Source of the DNA: Leuctra nigra
Lineage: Eukaryota; Arthropoda; Insecta; Plecoptera; Leuctridae
Length of the DNA: 64,000 nt
Direction of reading: 5' to 3'
Assembly (NCBI GenBank): GCA_934045905.1
Contig: OW203767.1
Span: forward strand, 16,247,073-16,311,072
Below, in pieces: positions 21,201 to 31,908 of this stretch (within the stretch, counting starts at the first letter, position 1; every line of letters begins with the position of its first letter). The position numbers and the translations under genes are program-made. The notes beneath the pieces were generated by a model. The model saw only the letters and a list, made by a program, of their open reading frames with translations, was not told the DNA's origin and made no database searches.

Positions 21201-24200
21201 CAGACGTAAAGAGATGATATTCCTCCATACAACAAACTTATTAAATGTCAAACTTATAAAATGTCAAGAAGTTTTTAATTTTAAGTTCGTTACTGATGTG
21301 TCTGTTTTTTATAATTTGATATAATTTGTTGGTCTTTGATGACTTGTGAAAATTTCAACTTGAACGCAATATTTTGATTTTTCAGCAATCAAAGATTTTT
21401 TTCACTTTTAAATCACTTGATTTGCGGTTCAAAAGCTATGTTGCAAACCAGACAGACACACATGGAAACTTTCATCTTGATCAAACGGTGTGGCATCGCA
21501 CCAAACCAAGAAAGAACCGCAAAATGACAAAAAGGACAGATATCAGAGCCCAAAATGTTAAAGGGAGTATCTATGTTGCGAAAAAAATACTTTTTTGTTT
21601 CAAATAAATGAGAAAGGATTGGATGAAACTGTGACATATTGTAATGAAGCCATTAGAAAGTTAAGTTACTGCTCAAAATCAAGTTTTAATATTAATTCCC
21701 TGAAAAGTGGGATTGTCTCATATTTCTGAAATAGAAACAACATTATTTTTCTCAATTTCGAACTTTTTTTATATCAACTAATGGCGTTTTTGGCTGGCCA
21801 CACTGGGCTGCACTGGGTTTGCGCTGAAGTGACGTCACCATACAAAACTCAATGCTAATATCAAACCGAGTGCAACCCAGTGCGGCCCAGTGCGGCCGGC
21901 CGAAAACGCCATAAGTCTCCAATGTGTGATAAGAAATATCATAATATTATGAGATTTAATGAAGATAATAAAGATAAAGTACACTTGGATAGATTTTGCT
22001 TATCAATTGACCTCTTTATACTATTGTTCGCAACTTAACCTGAAATGTAATTACGATCTGAGTTTGAAAAGATTAGCTTATCATTTGACCTATCTTAATG
22101 ATCGAAGTAAATGAACGCAAACACGTACCTACGCAATCTCTTTTCACGATAGATCTTTGATAGATAGATTTGTATACTTTTCAATGAAGTACATAAGTCT
22201 TTGAAGGTGGTGCAAGCGCTCGGCCGTTTTAGCAAATTGAGAGAGAAAAATTGTTTCAAAGGTAGGGGTAACTTTGATAGGATGTTCACATGATCTGTCT
22301 GATTATATATTAGTAGAACTTTTTTATTTTTGCTTCGTGCCTTGTTAATTCGGCGCCGGTTATTCAACAAAACCGCGCAATGCAATTTACGATTGGAGAC
22401 CATACCCCTTAACCAATTGATCTCAAATTTTAATCATGATTAGATAAAAGACATAACTTAGGGTTATCACTTGGCACATTTTTAAAATTAAATTTCATAC
22501 TTCACTCAGTGATACAAAAAATAGAAAATTTTTCACTAAAAATCAACTAATTATTACTAATTAATTAACAAAGCAAAATTTAAATATGTACCAAGTGGTA
22601 ACCCTAAGCTTGTCTTTTATCTAAAACTGGTTAAAATTTTAAATCATTTTGTCAACCCATTTGGTCTCCAATCGTATCCAAAAAAGATGGCTGCAACAAA
22701 TGGTAAAATCGCTCGCGCTCAACACCGCGCTACTTCTTGTCAACCTAACAATGTTTCCTATCTTGTTCCAGCTCCATGATCAAGTCCTCCAAGCTCACCC
22801 CCGAGGGCTACACCATCCTGATCTACCGCCTCACGGACTTCGAGGCCAACAAGTTCGACTTCAACACGGGCATGAGGATGTTCTTCATGTTCAACGACAT
22901 GATCCTGTCGGAGGATGGACTGGCGCCGGGATACGTCGTCGTCTTGGATACCAAGGGAGTCACACTAGGACATCTCTCCACAGTCAGCATCTCTTCCATC
23001 AGGATATTCATGTCGTATATTCAAGTAGGTATTCATGTGCCACCTTGATGGTACCATTCAGAATAGCTGTGATTCGGTGCTCTTTTTGGCCATATTGGTT
23101 TTAATGGTCATTCTGAAGAAATCTTTAATCTGGCGGAAAATTAAATTTTTTGCATTGTTGATATAAAACAAAGAATTTCGGGCAAGCTACAAATTGAATT
23201 CGCTATTTGTGTTATTCAGTATTAAAATGCGTTTTTGTAAATTGATTTGCATTACATGTATGATGTATAGTAGTGAAATCTTCATCAATTGTAGTTAATC
23301 CCCTCTCTAATATACCTCTAATAGGTAATAATACTATACCACTTCCTTTCCACTTCTATCACTCATCTTTCTTCATTATCATATCCTTATCATCCGTTCA
23401 TCTCAATGACTTTCATCCGTAGCTATTAGCCCAGTTGTAGAAAAGTGCGACGTTAAACAAACTTCACCCCTACCATTCTAATAAATTTAAAATAAGGAAT
23501 CATAAAGGAAATCAAATGTTGAAATCTCATTTCAAGATCACTGAAATTCGCCAAATTTTGTTGAATCGTTCTGTAATTCAGACAGAAGTCCCGATGTTCA
23601 TTTTAATGATTCTTAAGGTGAGCTCAAATCCGGTAATTTTGCGTTCATCCAATTATGTTTGTAATAGGAAACACGTCAATTTGAAAGAGAACACTTCAAT
23701 ATGATTATACTTGTAGACTCCAGTCAATTTGCTATTGATAGGGCTTCATTATATGATTCCAAAAGTGTTCAACGCAAAATCGAGAAAGTGTACATCGAGC
23801 CTTCCACGTCTGAGGTACAGATTTGTTGAACTCTATGTCCTATTTGTGTAATATTCATAAACATTATAATTACAACAAGTGGTATATGCTATCTATATTT
23901 TCATCACAAATTGTACCCATCCAAATCAAGCTGCAGGTGAATAGAATAATTGCATCAAGATAGAAGTGGAGAATCATAATGAAACTCATTGCATCCTGAA
24001 GGCTCCAGATTAGATTTGCTAATTGCAGTTTGTTTCACAATTACAGGACGGACATCCTGCTAGGCTTAAGGGTGTGCACGTGATCAACTCTGTGTCCTTC
24101 ATCGACAGGCTGCTAATGCTGGTCAAGCCCTTCATCAAGGGAGAACTTATGAATATGGTAAGTAGCTATGGTACCTACACTACACCGTCCACCAATAGTA

Positions 24201-24737
24201 CTTGTGGTAAATTGTAGCTCCTACCAGATAGAACCACTTTTTTGTTCTATTCTATTCTTTCTATATCTTTAGAAAGAATTGCATTTATTTTAAAAATATA
24301 CAAAATGGGAGTTTCGCTACGACTGAAGTCGTATCTTATACAATTCCTTGCCTGCCGCCAGGCATCCCGGTCCAGCCAGTCGTCATCCTGCCTTTAATCG
24401 CTCCAGCAAGGTTGTAATATTCAATGGTCTTTCTATTTTATTTCTTTCGATCTGTATCTTTCTTGACACATCCTAATTGTTAACTCCCCAACCATGACAG
24501 TTGAACAGCAGTGGTTAAAAATACAGATCTGTAATTATGTTTTTTATTTTGATAAATACTTCCATCTTGATCTGGACCTCGGGAAAAGATCACTTACAAG
24601 GCCAGGGTTCGATTCCCGCTGCCGACCTCCAGACTTGTGATGTTTTTTCATCGTTTTGCTCAGCCGGGGAAAATGATTGGAAAGTTCCCTGTTAGTCGGC
24701 AATCTTATCTATATTGTGATGATGATCACAAACATCC

Positions 24738-24773
<36 letters not shown>

Positions 24774-27700
24774 CAACCATTCATTTGGCGTGCTTTTCTG
24801 CCCAGTACATCCCCGCTCATGTGCCCGTGCCTGCCCAGTACACCCCCGCTCATGTGCCCGTGCCTGCCCAGTACACCCCCGCTCATGTGCCTGTGCCTGC
24901 CCAGTACACCCCCGCTCATGTGCCCGTGCCTGCCCAGTACACCCCCGCTCATGTGCCTGTGCCTGCCCAGTACACCCCCGCTCATGTGCCCGTGTCTGCC
25001 CAGTACACCCCGCTCATGTGCCCGTGCCTGCCCAGTACACCCCGCCCATGTGCCCGTGGCTGCCCAGTACACCCCGCTCATGTGTCTCGTATGTTTTAGC
25101 TGCACTTCCACGGCCCCCCCGAGTCATTGGGCAAGTTCGTGCCCGTGGAATGCCTGCCCAGTACACCCCCGCTCATGTGCCCGTGTCTGCCCAGTACACC
25201 CCGCTCATGTGCCCGTGCCTGCCCAGTACACCCCGCTCATGTGCCCGTGCCTGCCCAGTACACCCCGCTCATGTGCCCGTGCCTGCCCAGTACACCCCGC
25301 TCATGTGCCCGTGTCTGCCCAGTACACCCCGCTCATGTGCCCGTGTCTGCCCAGTACACCCCGCTCATGTGCCCGTGCCTGCCCAGTACACCCCCGCTCA
25401 TGTGCCTGTACCTGCCCAGTACACCCCCGCTCATGTGTCTCGTATGTTTTAGCTGCACTTCCACGGCCCCCCCGAGTCACTGGGCAAGTTCGTGCCCGTG
25501 GAGTGTCTGCCCAGTACACCCCCGCTCATGTGCCCGTGTCTGCCCAGTACACCCCGCTCATGTGCCCGTGGCTGCCCAGTACACCCCGCTCATGTGTCTC
25601 GTATGTTTTAGCTGCACTTCCACGGCCCCCCCGAGTCATTGGGCAAGTTCGTGCCCGTGGAATGCCTGCCCAGTGATTACGGCGGCAACTGCAAGGCGGA
25701 CGACACCATGGTCCTCAGAGGTGAGAATCTACAGTCAAGTTCCCCAGTCTTAAAAATCACAAAAAAAAATCTTGTTAGATGCAACATTCGTTTTAATCAC
25801 TTTTTATTTTTCATATTCAGAGAATATTGCTAAAAAAAAAATCATACAGGTCTCCACTAGTATGGCATTGGTTGAACATTTCAAAATTTGTCGACATTGT
25901 TAACATTTCAGGTCGATACTTGGATCGTTTGACCGGTCGATGAAGGCAAAATTAAAAACAAAGAAGTAGAGAAAGTGTTTATGCGTACGTAAGTTATACT
26001 CGCTTTACTCTCGCTCAATTAGCAAGTCCCTTGATAGCTCAGTTGGTAGAGCGGTGGACTGTAGTTGTGAAGTATTCAGATATCCATAGGTCGCTGGTTC
26101 AACTCCGGCTCAAGGGAAACTTTTTTATTTTTACTGTTATAGTTTATTTTCATAACGTTCTATGGAGGCCGATTCTTGAGCTTTCACCCTTGAAAACCGT
26201 TCTCGTTTTCATTGTTTATACTTGAAGAATTGTTGAAGGCGAAGTTGAACTTTTTCAAGATTTATACAATGCAAATGTAAAACGGTTTCAAAACGTGAAT
26301 CTCAAGAATTGGCATTTTGTTACTTTTTTACAATAAGGGCCATTGTTGACGATTTTACCTCAGAGTAAGTTTATCAATTACACTTTTAATGAATTATTAC
26401 TAATACTTGACAGATCTAAACAATATTAGAACTAAAGTTTTGTTCTAGACAGCGAAAAAGTTACTAGAAATTGAAAGTTAACTTTAGTTTGATTTGTATA
26501 CCTAAATTATATATTATATGAAAAGATAAATTTTCTCAGATTCAATACATATTTGTCATATTGTTATTGCATAGAATTATGAGCTGAATACATACTTTTT
26601 AAAACATTCGAAAGTAAAATAAAAAATAAAAATAAAAAAAGTTTCCCTTGAGCCGGAGTTGAACCAGCGACCTATGGATATCTGAATAAAGCCCAACTAC
26701 AGTCCACCGCTCTACCAACTGAGCTATCAAGGGAGATAGGAGAAACAACGTTTTAAATCTCATATGTATCACTTTCTAAACCGGATTCATAATGCTTACG
26801 CAGTATTGGGCAGGTCTCATGTGTGGACATTTGACCATGATCCGACGATCACATATGCTGACGGACAGTAAAATCACTGCGAGCTTGGTGACAAATCAGT
26901 AAAAATGAAGAGGATTGCTCTTTCAAACGACAATTATGAAACATGAGAAAGTTCGGACACTTGGACCTGCTATTGAAGTTAAGAGGTCGCGATTTCGAGA
27001 CTAGTAACTGGTCATCGTGATTGCAAATTCTCCGAGGCACTTGAAACAAAATCATGAAAGTTCCTAGCGCTATGCTAGCACTCTTGGAAAACGTTTTGAA
27101 CTTATAGTATATTGCTGATCCAATGAACGTGGTTGTGGATAGGTGGATAAAAGAGTTAATATCAAGATTATCATGTTTCACCCACAATTATTAAAAAATG
27201 AGGCTGCGCACCATTCAAATGCCACTATGTGAGGAAAATATAACTTTACTGGGTGGTTACACAGTAGTTAGTAATGGCGCTATACTGTGACTTTAATCTA
27301 AATTATAAAGTGTAATTTTTTCATTTAATGATAGTTGTCTATATTATGTGATATTTAAGAACATGTTTAAATATTGCAAATGCGATGACGCCCATACCAA
27401 GACAACCTTTACAGCCAGGAGCAAGTACTAACATAAATGGTTGATTAAGTAAATTTATCGCTATTAGTAGCAACATCAGTATAAAGATAATTATTGCAAA
27501 TTTAGCTACATATATGGCTGACGAAGCGATTGAATCAGACACTGTGTAACTTCCAAAATTGGTTGAAAGTGTTGTGATTGCTTGGGTTGGCCCTAAGAAT
27601 CTTTACTTAATTAGGGCTGGTTTTTCAATGCTCAGTTAAATCAGTATTTTATATACTTAGTTATAGTTTACAGTTACTAAAGTGAATTATAGGGATGTTA

Positions 27701-29209
27701 TTGCCATGTTAGGTATATTAGTTGTTGCCATGAAAATCGATTCCTAATCAACTGTTTAAATTTAACAGAGCATTGGAAAACCTACCCTATGGCCAGTATT
27801 TCAACGCTTGCTAAATTTTAAGCAGTAGATTATGAATATATCCATGGCAACAACCATTCCTTAAACGACCACTTAAAACTCAACTGGTTTTAGTAGACAA
27901 TTGAAAAACTGGTCCTAGATTTAAATCAATGTTCTCTTTTTAATTTGAATGTCGAGGGTTCGGTTCCCGGTGTTGTGCCAACTATTAGGCCTTGCCGGAG
28001 GCTACTTTGTATCTGTAGTTCAAGTGCAGCCGCAAGCAAGAGTCAATTAGTTGAAATGAGGTGTCTGTGGAGACTGCATTGTCATGTAGAGTTCGGTTTG
28101 GCGATGTCTTGGTCAAGAGAAGTAATCATTCTTGCGACCACATTGTCAGTTCATTGTGGTAGAGGGGGAGGCGACACTTGGATTCATTCTGTGCTTGAAA
28201 TGTGGCACTACACAAATACTATATTTTTTGTGTATTTGGTATAAATAAACTAAGTTGCCAGCAAAGACCGTAAAAATACTCAAGGGTAAAACTATGAAAA
28301 ATCCATGAAAAAAAGTTGTGTTTCCTTTTTCTCCGTAATCTGTGTATTTTGCGTCTTCTAGAGATTAAGACGAAAATAGTAGAGCTACTATTTTTGGGGC
28401 TTCTTTTTCATTGATAATATTGTATATTTTTGTTCATAATTCAATAAAATTAGGAAAATATGTCTCATTGAAGAAAAAAATATTAGAAGGAAGAGCAGAA
28501 GAAATGTGACGGGCTTGGCCAGCCGGCATTTTTTACTCTTAATGCCTATAGTAAAATAAAATTCGTCTCCATTGGGATATTGCATCCTGTAGGTAGTTTT
28601 ATTGAATAGGTAACGTCGACAGTTTCGAAAATTTAACATAAAAAACTACACCATAAAACAATTAAACATTTTAAACAAAGTCCACAACATTTTCCTCGAT
28701 GTTACAAAAATCACACCTATATAGTAGGTATTAGCCTATAATACTTGTTATTATAACTTTACTTAGCGTGGAACAAAATTGTTTGTATTGTAATGAAAAA
28801 AATATATTTGTTCCAATTGTGTCAAAAAAGCACAAAATGCTTCAAATTTACAACTTTTCCCATGGCTATGAGCCCCAGACCTCGATTGAGCTGTAATTTA
28901 AAAAAAAATCGTTCACATAATTATACTGATCTTTCACAATTTCTATCTAAACTTAAAAATCCCCTCCCCCCTGCTATAAATCCAACGGACGGCCATGCGC
29001 AACCGTTCGGCGATTTCCATTCCATTTCAACTGACCTTTGCTCCTCTCTTTCAGCCAAATATCGCAAGATGATGGAGACGCGATACGCCCCTTGGTTCGA
29101 GGCTGAGAATAAGCTACGTAACGATGATTCTAAACGGTCATCCAAGTCGCAGAGTGCAGAGAAAATGTTCGGCACAGCTGGTTCCTTCCGCACCTTGTCC
29201 ATCGACTAA
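17913..29209 (+). CDS. CRAL-TRIO domain protein, alpha-tocopherol transfer protein-like (five exons)
   Basis: Joining 17913-18256, 22772-23024, 24047-24157, 25612-25720 and 29055-29209 gives an uninterrupted frame of 323 residues; all junctions are GT-AG and keep phase. The product is a soluble carrier of a small hydrophobic ligand (retinoid, tocopherol or phosphoinositide-type lipid) of the Sec14 superfamily. Residues about 40-95 form the CRAL-TRIO N-terminal helical domain. Residues about 118-265 form the lipid-binding fold, with the KLTPEGY motif after the first junction, MRMFFMFNDM, the KGVTLGH strand, LKGVHVIN, and the ending LPSDYGG that precedes the basic C-terminal tail. Length matches the family's usual 300 residues or so. 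The start was chosen at 17913, directly after a possible acceptor (CCATCCAG at 17901-17908), so a non-coding 5' exon may exist upstream; Met26 (MKLPFYDG) is an alternative start. The ligand cannot be told from sequence. A polyadenylation signal AATAAA lies at 29619. Confidence 0.92.
18290..18429 (+). mobile_element. Left part of an interrupted inverted-repeat element (copy 1)
   Basis: The sequence from GAAGCGCTCGGCCGTTTTAG to TTGTTAAT is also found at 22210-22350. In that second copy it runs straight into the GGCGCCGGTTATTCAAC segment; here a 2.35-kb element separates the two parts. It is therefore the left part of one older element split by a later insertion. Confidence 0.8.
18430..20784 (+). 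mobile_element. Composite element A, copy 1 (inverted-repeat head, tandem CRE/ETS-like repeats, 3' hairpin)
   Basis: It starts CCCAGAAAAAACACTCCG. A left arm (18430-18655) is mirrored by a right arm (about 19337-19557), around a spacer of about 0.7 kb. After the right arm come five units, 123-155 bp apart, each containing TGACGTCACTTCCGG (at 19746, 19898, 20053, 20198 and 20321), usually followed by AAAATGGCGGC-type sequence. The 3' end is a perfect 8-bp hairpin GTGGAGCG-AC-CGCTCCAC (20762-20779) followed by TAGAT. The order matches the shorter copy at 48310-49620. No protein is encoded, so it is non-autonomous. Terminal hairpin and internal tandem repeats recall Helitron/Helentron derivatives, but the ends are not canonical. 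Confidence 0.85.
20785..21150 (+). mobile_element. Right part of the interrupted inverted-repeat element (copy 1)
   Basis: It begins TAGGCGCCGGTTATTCAAC and contains an internal inverted repeat: CGATTGGAGACC with ATGATTAGATAAAAG on the left, and CTTTTATCTAATCAT with GTCTCCAATCG on the right. A second copy lies at 22350-22715, where it is joined directly to the left part. Confidence 0.8.
21782..21911. mobile_element. 130-bp MITE with TAA target-site duplication
   Basis: The terminal inverted repeats TGGCGTTTTTGGCTGGCC and its near-complement extend inward through CACTGGGCTGCACTGGGTT. TAA is present on both sides (21779-21781 and 21912-21914). A 3-bp TAA/TTA duplication is typical of PIF/Harbinger-type (Tourist-like) MITEs. 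The central loop contains another TGACGTCA. Confidence 0.82.
22210..22715 (+). mobile_element. Uninterrupted copy of the element split at 18290-21150
   Basis: It joins the two parts seen separately around the first composite element A, with the junction reading TTGTTAATTCGGCGCCGG at 22342-22359. The ends look like degenerate inverted repeats (AGCGCTCGGCCGTTTTAG at the left; the reverse complement of AAATCGCTCGCGCTC at the right). It serves as an empty site for element A. Its right end lies about 50 bp before the exon-2 acceptor of the CRAL-TRIO gene. Confidence 0.8.
22772..23024 (+). CDS. CRAL-TRIO gene, exon 2
   Basis: The acceptor is TTGTTCCAG. It encodes residues 115-199, the core of the lipid-binding domain (SSKLTPEGYTIL, GYVVVLDTKGVTLGHL). 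It ends at donor GTAGGT in phase 0. Confidence 0.92.
23343..23465 (+). mobile_element. SINE fragment, 3' half, diverged
   Basis: It resembles the 3' half of the SINE at 17077, with CCATCCGT-type sequence, TAGCTATTAGCCCAGTTG and the tail GTGCGACGTTAAACAAAC. It is strongly mutated, hence older. Confidence 0.7.
24047..24157 (+). CDS. CRAL-TRIO gene, exon 3
   Basis: It is 37 codons, phase 0 at both ends, with acceptor CAATTACAG and donor GTAAGT. It encodes DGHPARLKGVHVINSVSFID and the following helix, the conserved strand-helix at the entrance of the lipid pocket. Confidence 0.92.
24588..24730 (+). mobile_element. SINE fragment, 5' half
   Basis: It carries the B-box GGTTCGATTCCCG, then CCGACCTCCAGACTTG and AAATGATTGGAAAGTTCCC, parallel to the body of the SINE at 17077. 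It is diverged and followed by a CAT/ATC triplet run (24737-24773), as expected from the ATC-rich 3' part of the family. Confidence 0.65.
24737..24773. repeat. (ATC)n simple repeat
   Basis: About eleven ATC/CAT triplets are present with a few interruptions at the left edge. Confidence 0.9.
24803..25670 (+). repeat. 32-33-bp minisatellite containing copies of the exon-4 splice acceptor
   Basis: About 20 units read CCCAGTACACCCC(C)GCTCAT followed by GTGCCCGTGCCTG. Two blocks inside the array (25084-25160 and 25437-25512) are copies of the last 16 bases of the intron and the first 60 or so bases of exon 4, with the acceptor AGs at 25098-25099 and 25451-25452. The real exon 4 begins at 25612, again preceded by the same TCTCGTATGTTTTAG. 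The unit equals exon sequence GTGCCCGTGGAATGCCTGCCCAGT (split here: GTGCCCGTG, GAATG, CCTGCCCAGT) minus the GAATG, plus the spacer ACACCCCGCTCAT. The long open frames here are repeat artefacts. Confidence 0.93.
25612..25720 (+). CDS. CRAL-TRIO gene, exon 4
   Basis: It encodes LHFHGPPESLGKFVPVECLP, then SDYGGNCKADDTMVLR. It begins in phase 0 and ends in phase 1 at donor GTGAGA. Only this third copy of the acceptor continues into the real exon end; the two upstream copies break into minisatellite after the LPS codons. Confidence 0.9.
26028..26117 (+). tRNA. tRNA-Tyr (GTA), with 17-bp intron
   Basis: The acceptor stem CCCTTGA pairs fully with TCAAGGG, and the discriminator is A. The D arm is GCTC-AGTTGGTA-GAGC. 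The anticodon GTA is at 26061-26063, followed by G and a 17-nt intron (26065-26081) at the canonical position 37/38. The T arm is GCTGG-TTCAACT-CCGGC. The spliced length is 73 nt. All tRNA-Tyr genes of animals carry such an intron, which supports a working gene. Confidence 0.95.
26644..26733 (-). tRNA. tRNA-Tyr (GTA), with 17-bp intron, minus strand
   Basis: It is identical to the gene at 26028 in the mature part I can compare (stem CCCTTGA/TCAAGGG, GTA anticodon at 26698-26700), but its 17-nt intron (26680-26696) differs in its first half while keeping the last TTCAGAT. It faces the other copy (convergent), 526 bp away. Confidence 0.95.
27944..28240 (+). mobile_element. Possible tRNA-derived SINE, second family
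   Basis: It starts with a B-box-like GAGGGTTCGGTTCCCGG and continues with a non-tRNA body of about 280 bp (TATTAGGCCTTGCCGGAGG, TTGCGACCACATTGTCAG). There is no clear A-box and no target-site duplication. The similarity to a SINE rests on the B-box alone. Confidence 0.4.
29055..29209 (+). CDS. CRAL-TRIO gene, exon 5 and stop
   Basis: The acceptor is CTCTTTCAG. It encodes AKYRKMMETRYAPWFEAENK, then a polar, lysine/serine-rich tail, ending SFRTLSID and TAA at 29207-29209. Confidence 0.9.
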
Positions 29210-29212
29210 ACG

Positions 29213-29400
29213 TTGACTCGACGTCCTCGTCGAGGAGGTGGACACCGTCCGACTCGATGTCCCCGTCGAGGAGGTGGACACTTCGTCAGACTCGATGTCC
29301 CCGTCGAGGAGGTGGCATCGGCAGACTCGATGTCCCCGTCGAGGAGGTGGACACCGTCAGACTCGATGTCCCCGTCGAAGAGGTGGACACCGTCAGAAAC
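29213..29400. repeat. 36-bp tandem repeat in the 3' untranslated region
   Basis: Five units of the type CTCGATGTCCCCGTCGAGGA followed by GGTGGACACCGTCAGA begin four bases after the CRAL-TRIO stop codon. Unit length varies by one or a few bases between copies two, three and four. Each unit contains a short palindrome (CGACG / CGTCG) that could form hairpins in the mRNA. Confidence 0.9.
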
Positions 29401-29409
29401 TATTTGAAG

Positions 29410-31908
29410 TGTTAAGGGTGATCTAAAACGTTCTAAAGTTTACACAAGTGTGTCTATGACGGTCAAGAACACAACTGACAGTTTTTTTTTAAATTGTGGG
29501 TGATCGAGACTTAATTTTCATAATTTCTTCCTGGAACTAAATTTGTTGACAATTAGGTATTTGTTGAATTATTAAAATAATCTAAATTTACTTAAGTTCC
29601 AAAATTCTCAGTATTCTCAATAAAAAATAAAATTGTCGGAATAATGACAATGTATGTCGGTATAGTAGGTGACTGCTTTACCAGCTGTGTCGGGACACTG
29701 GTATTGTGTTACAAAGTTAGCACTAAATAAAAACGTTACATCATCCTTAATGTTGCAATGTAATAGCATAATTGGCCCTTCTAACTGTGATTACACTGAT
29801 TAGGTATAATGATTATCAGGATGTTTGGAAGTCTCAGGAATGTAAGACGAAATAGTGGGGAACCGAAGGATCTATAAAAGTGCAGGTTTTCAAACTGATT
29901 ATTTAGTTGTGAAATCAGATGTCATCTTCGTATTGAGTTCAAAGGTTGCTTGCGCCGAAAATAAATTATGCTCTCTATTATTTAAGACAATAAAAATAAA
30001 ATACTTAAAAAGTTAGTATATAAATACATTTCAACAAAATACATTGTGCTATTTAAATTAATTCCCCGTATTTTCTTTAGTTCCGTAATAATTGCTCAAA
30101 ATGAGTTACCTACAGGAATTGCAATACGATTTTTCAAGTTCGGTTGTTGTTGTATCATGAATTAATACTGGTTGTATATAAATAATTAAATTACAATTTG
30201 TGTTGAATATGTTTCTAGTTTTTCTATAAAGTTGTGTGATTTGGGTAATTTGGTCAGTCACTTTTTATTATTTGGTTAGGTCTTACTAGTTAATTACTAA
30301 ATGCATATATGCTAGATATAATGTGATGTATGTGTAATATATTTGAACTATTGTGTGCAAATGAAACTGCTTGTATAAATTGCCTGTAAACTGTAATTTC
30401 AAATAAAAAAGTATTATATTTGGAAGAAGATCATAATTAGGAGACCCGACACCGTCTCTGGCGCTTAAGTAAGACGAATTACATGAAATCAGTTTATCAG
30501 CAGACTACACGTTTCATTTATCTTTTAATCTAATTCTATGACGTCTTAATCCACACTTATATTAAGTAATAAGATAAGCCAATTAATCACTCAAATCAAT
30601 GTTTTATTTTGCATCATTTATCACTTAACTATCACATCCTTTATTTGCAGTCATGTATCAATAGGATGCAAAAAGCAGAACTAAAACATTATACATAAAT
30701 TCAAAATTATTTTCGTTCCATTTTATATTCAAACTAATTTAACTAAACGCATTCTATCAATTTCTTTTCACTCTCTTCTCCAAAACTTGTATTCATTCAA
30801 GGTCAATTAAATTTTATTGGCCAAATATTGACGTGAGGCGTTTATATTTTAATTAATGGGACAAGGCTATCAACTGAAACGTATGGTTAACATTTTGAAC
30901 ATACGCTAAGAGACAATGCTCTGTGTAGGAGTTCATACCTTAAGCAGCATAAAAAATAGTTAGTAGGCCACACATTCTTGCGATCATATGGACAGGTGAC
31001 ATAACAGCATATGTGTACCAAGTGGTAGGACAGCTTTCGTGCGACAAAAGTGATCTCGAGGAACGTACGAGCGTATACAGCAGGGACGATTTGGTGTTTC
31101 ATCTGCGGAGTATTTAAGAGTGACAACAGGTCTGTTTATGGGGTAATTAACGGGTAAGTACATGCATATTGCCTTTTACAACAACGATTGATTTGAATTA
31201 TTAAAAGCAGTTGTTGATTGGAAGTATACTAGCACGTGTAGTAAAATAATGTGTTTGTGATGAGCTTGGATCTAGGTTAAGAAAATTGTTTTGAATTAAA
31301 AATTCACGTGTTGTAATTTGTAATAAAAATAAAAATATTTCATAAGCTCAAGTTAAATTGTGATTCTTTACGACCACAATTGTTCAACATAAATATATTC
31401 TGTGTTATAATCTCAAGCAAATAATGAGAAGATTAAATAATTTAGAAAATAAATAAATTCTATATTCGCATAAAAGCGATATTAGGACTCAAGTTTAGAG
31501 TAAAAATTAAAATAAAAAATCTAATAAAATTTTAAGATCCAAAAAATTAACACTTAGAAAAGAGCATCAGTGACTCTTTCCAAAAAACATTTGAATTTTA
31601 GCAATTAATTCATTAACTTTGGTTCGCGAAAATAGCAAATGAGCTCACTAACCCCCTTTTCAATTTTATAATAACATTTTATAATAACACACTTTATAAA
31701 CATTGTATAACTTAACTTGCATTTGAATCAAACCAAAGCGTGTGGGCAGAAATGTATTACGAAAACGCACCCGGGTGTGAAATCAAGTGTCAGCGATGGA
31801 CGCTATGACGTCTATTCTCTCACTTAGGTTAAGATAATTAATAATTGAGATTTTAAAGTAGATACTCTCTTCTTAGTGACAGTTGCTTCATTCTGCTCTC
31901 TATTGCAG
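29410..31908. other. 3' end of CRAL-TRIO gene and intergenic DNA
   Basis: The only marks I see are the polyadenylation-like AATAAA at 29619 and further A-rich AT sequence. No gene was recognised in the remaining 2.3 kb, which presumably includes the promoter or upstream exons of the RIM-BP gene. Confidence 0.5.

Noticed and set aside
24803..25670. CRISPR-like regular spacing of repeats
   Set aside because: Units are contiguous tandem repeats without unique spacers, in an animal genome.
24637..25833. Cys/Pro/His-rich frames on both strands
   Set aside because: They read through the 32-33-bp minisatellite in several phases and contain no independent domain.
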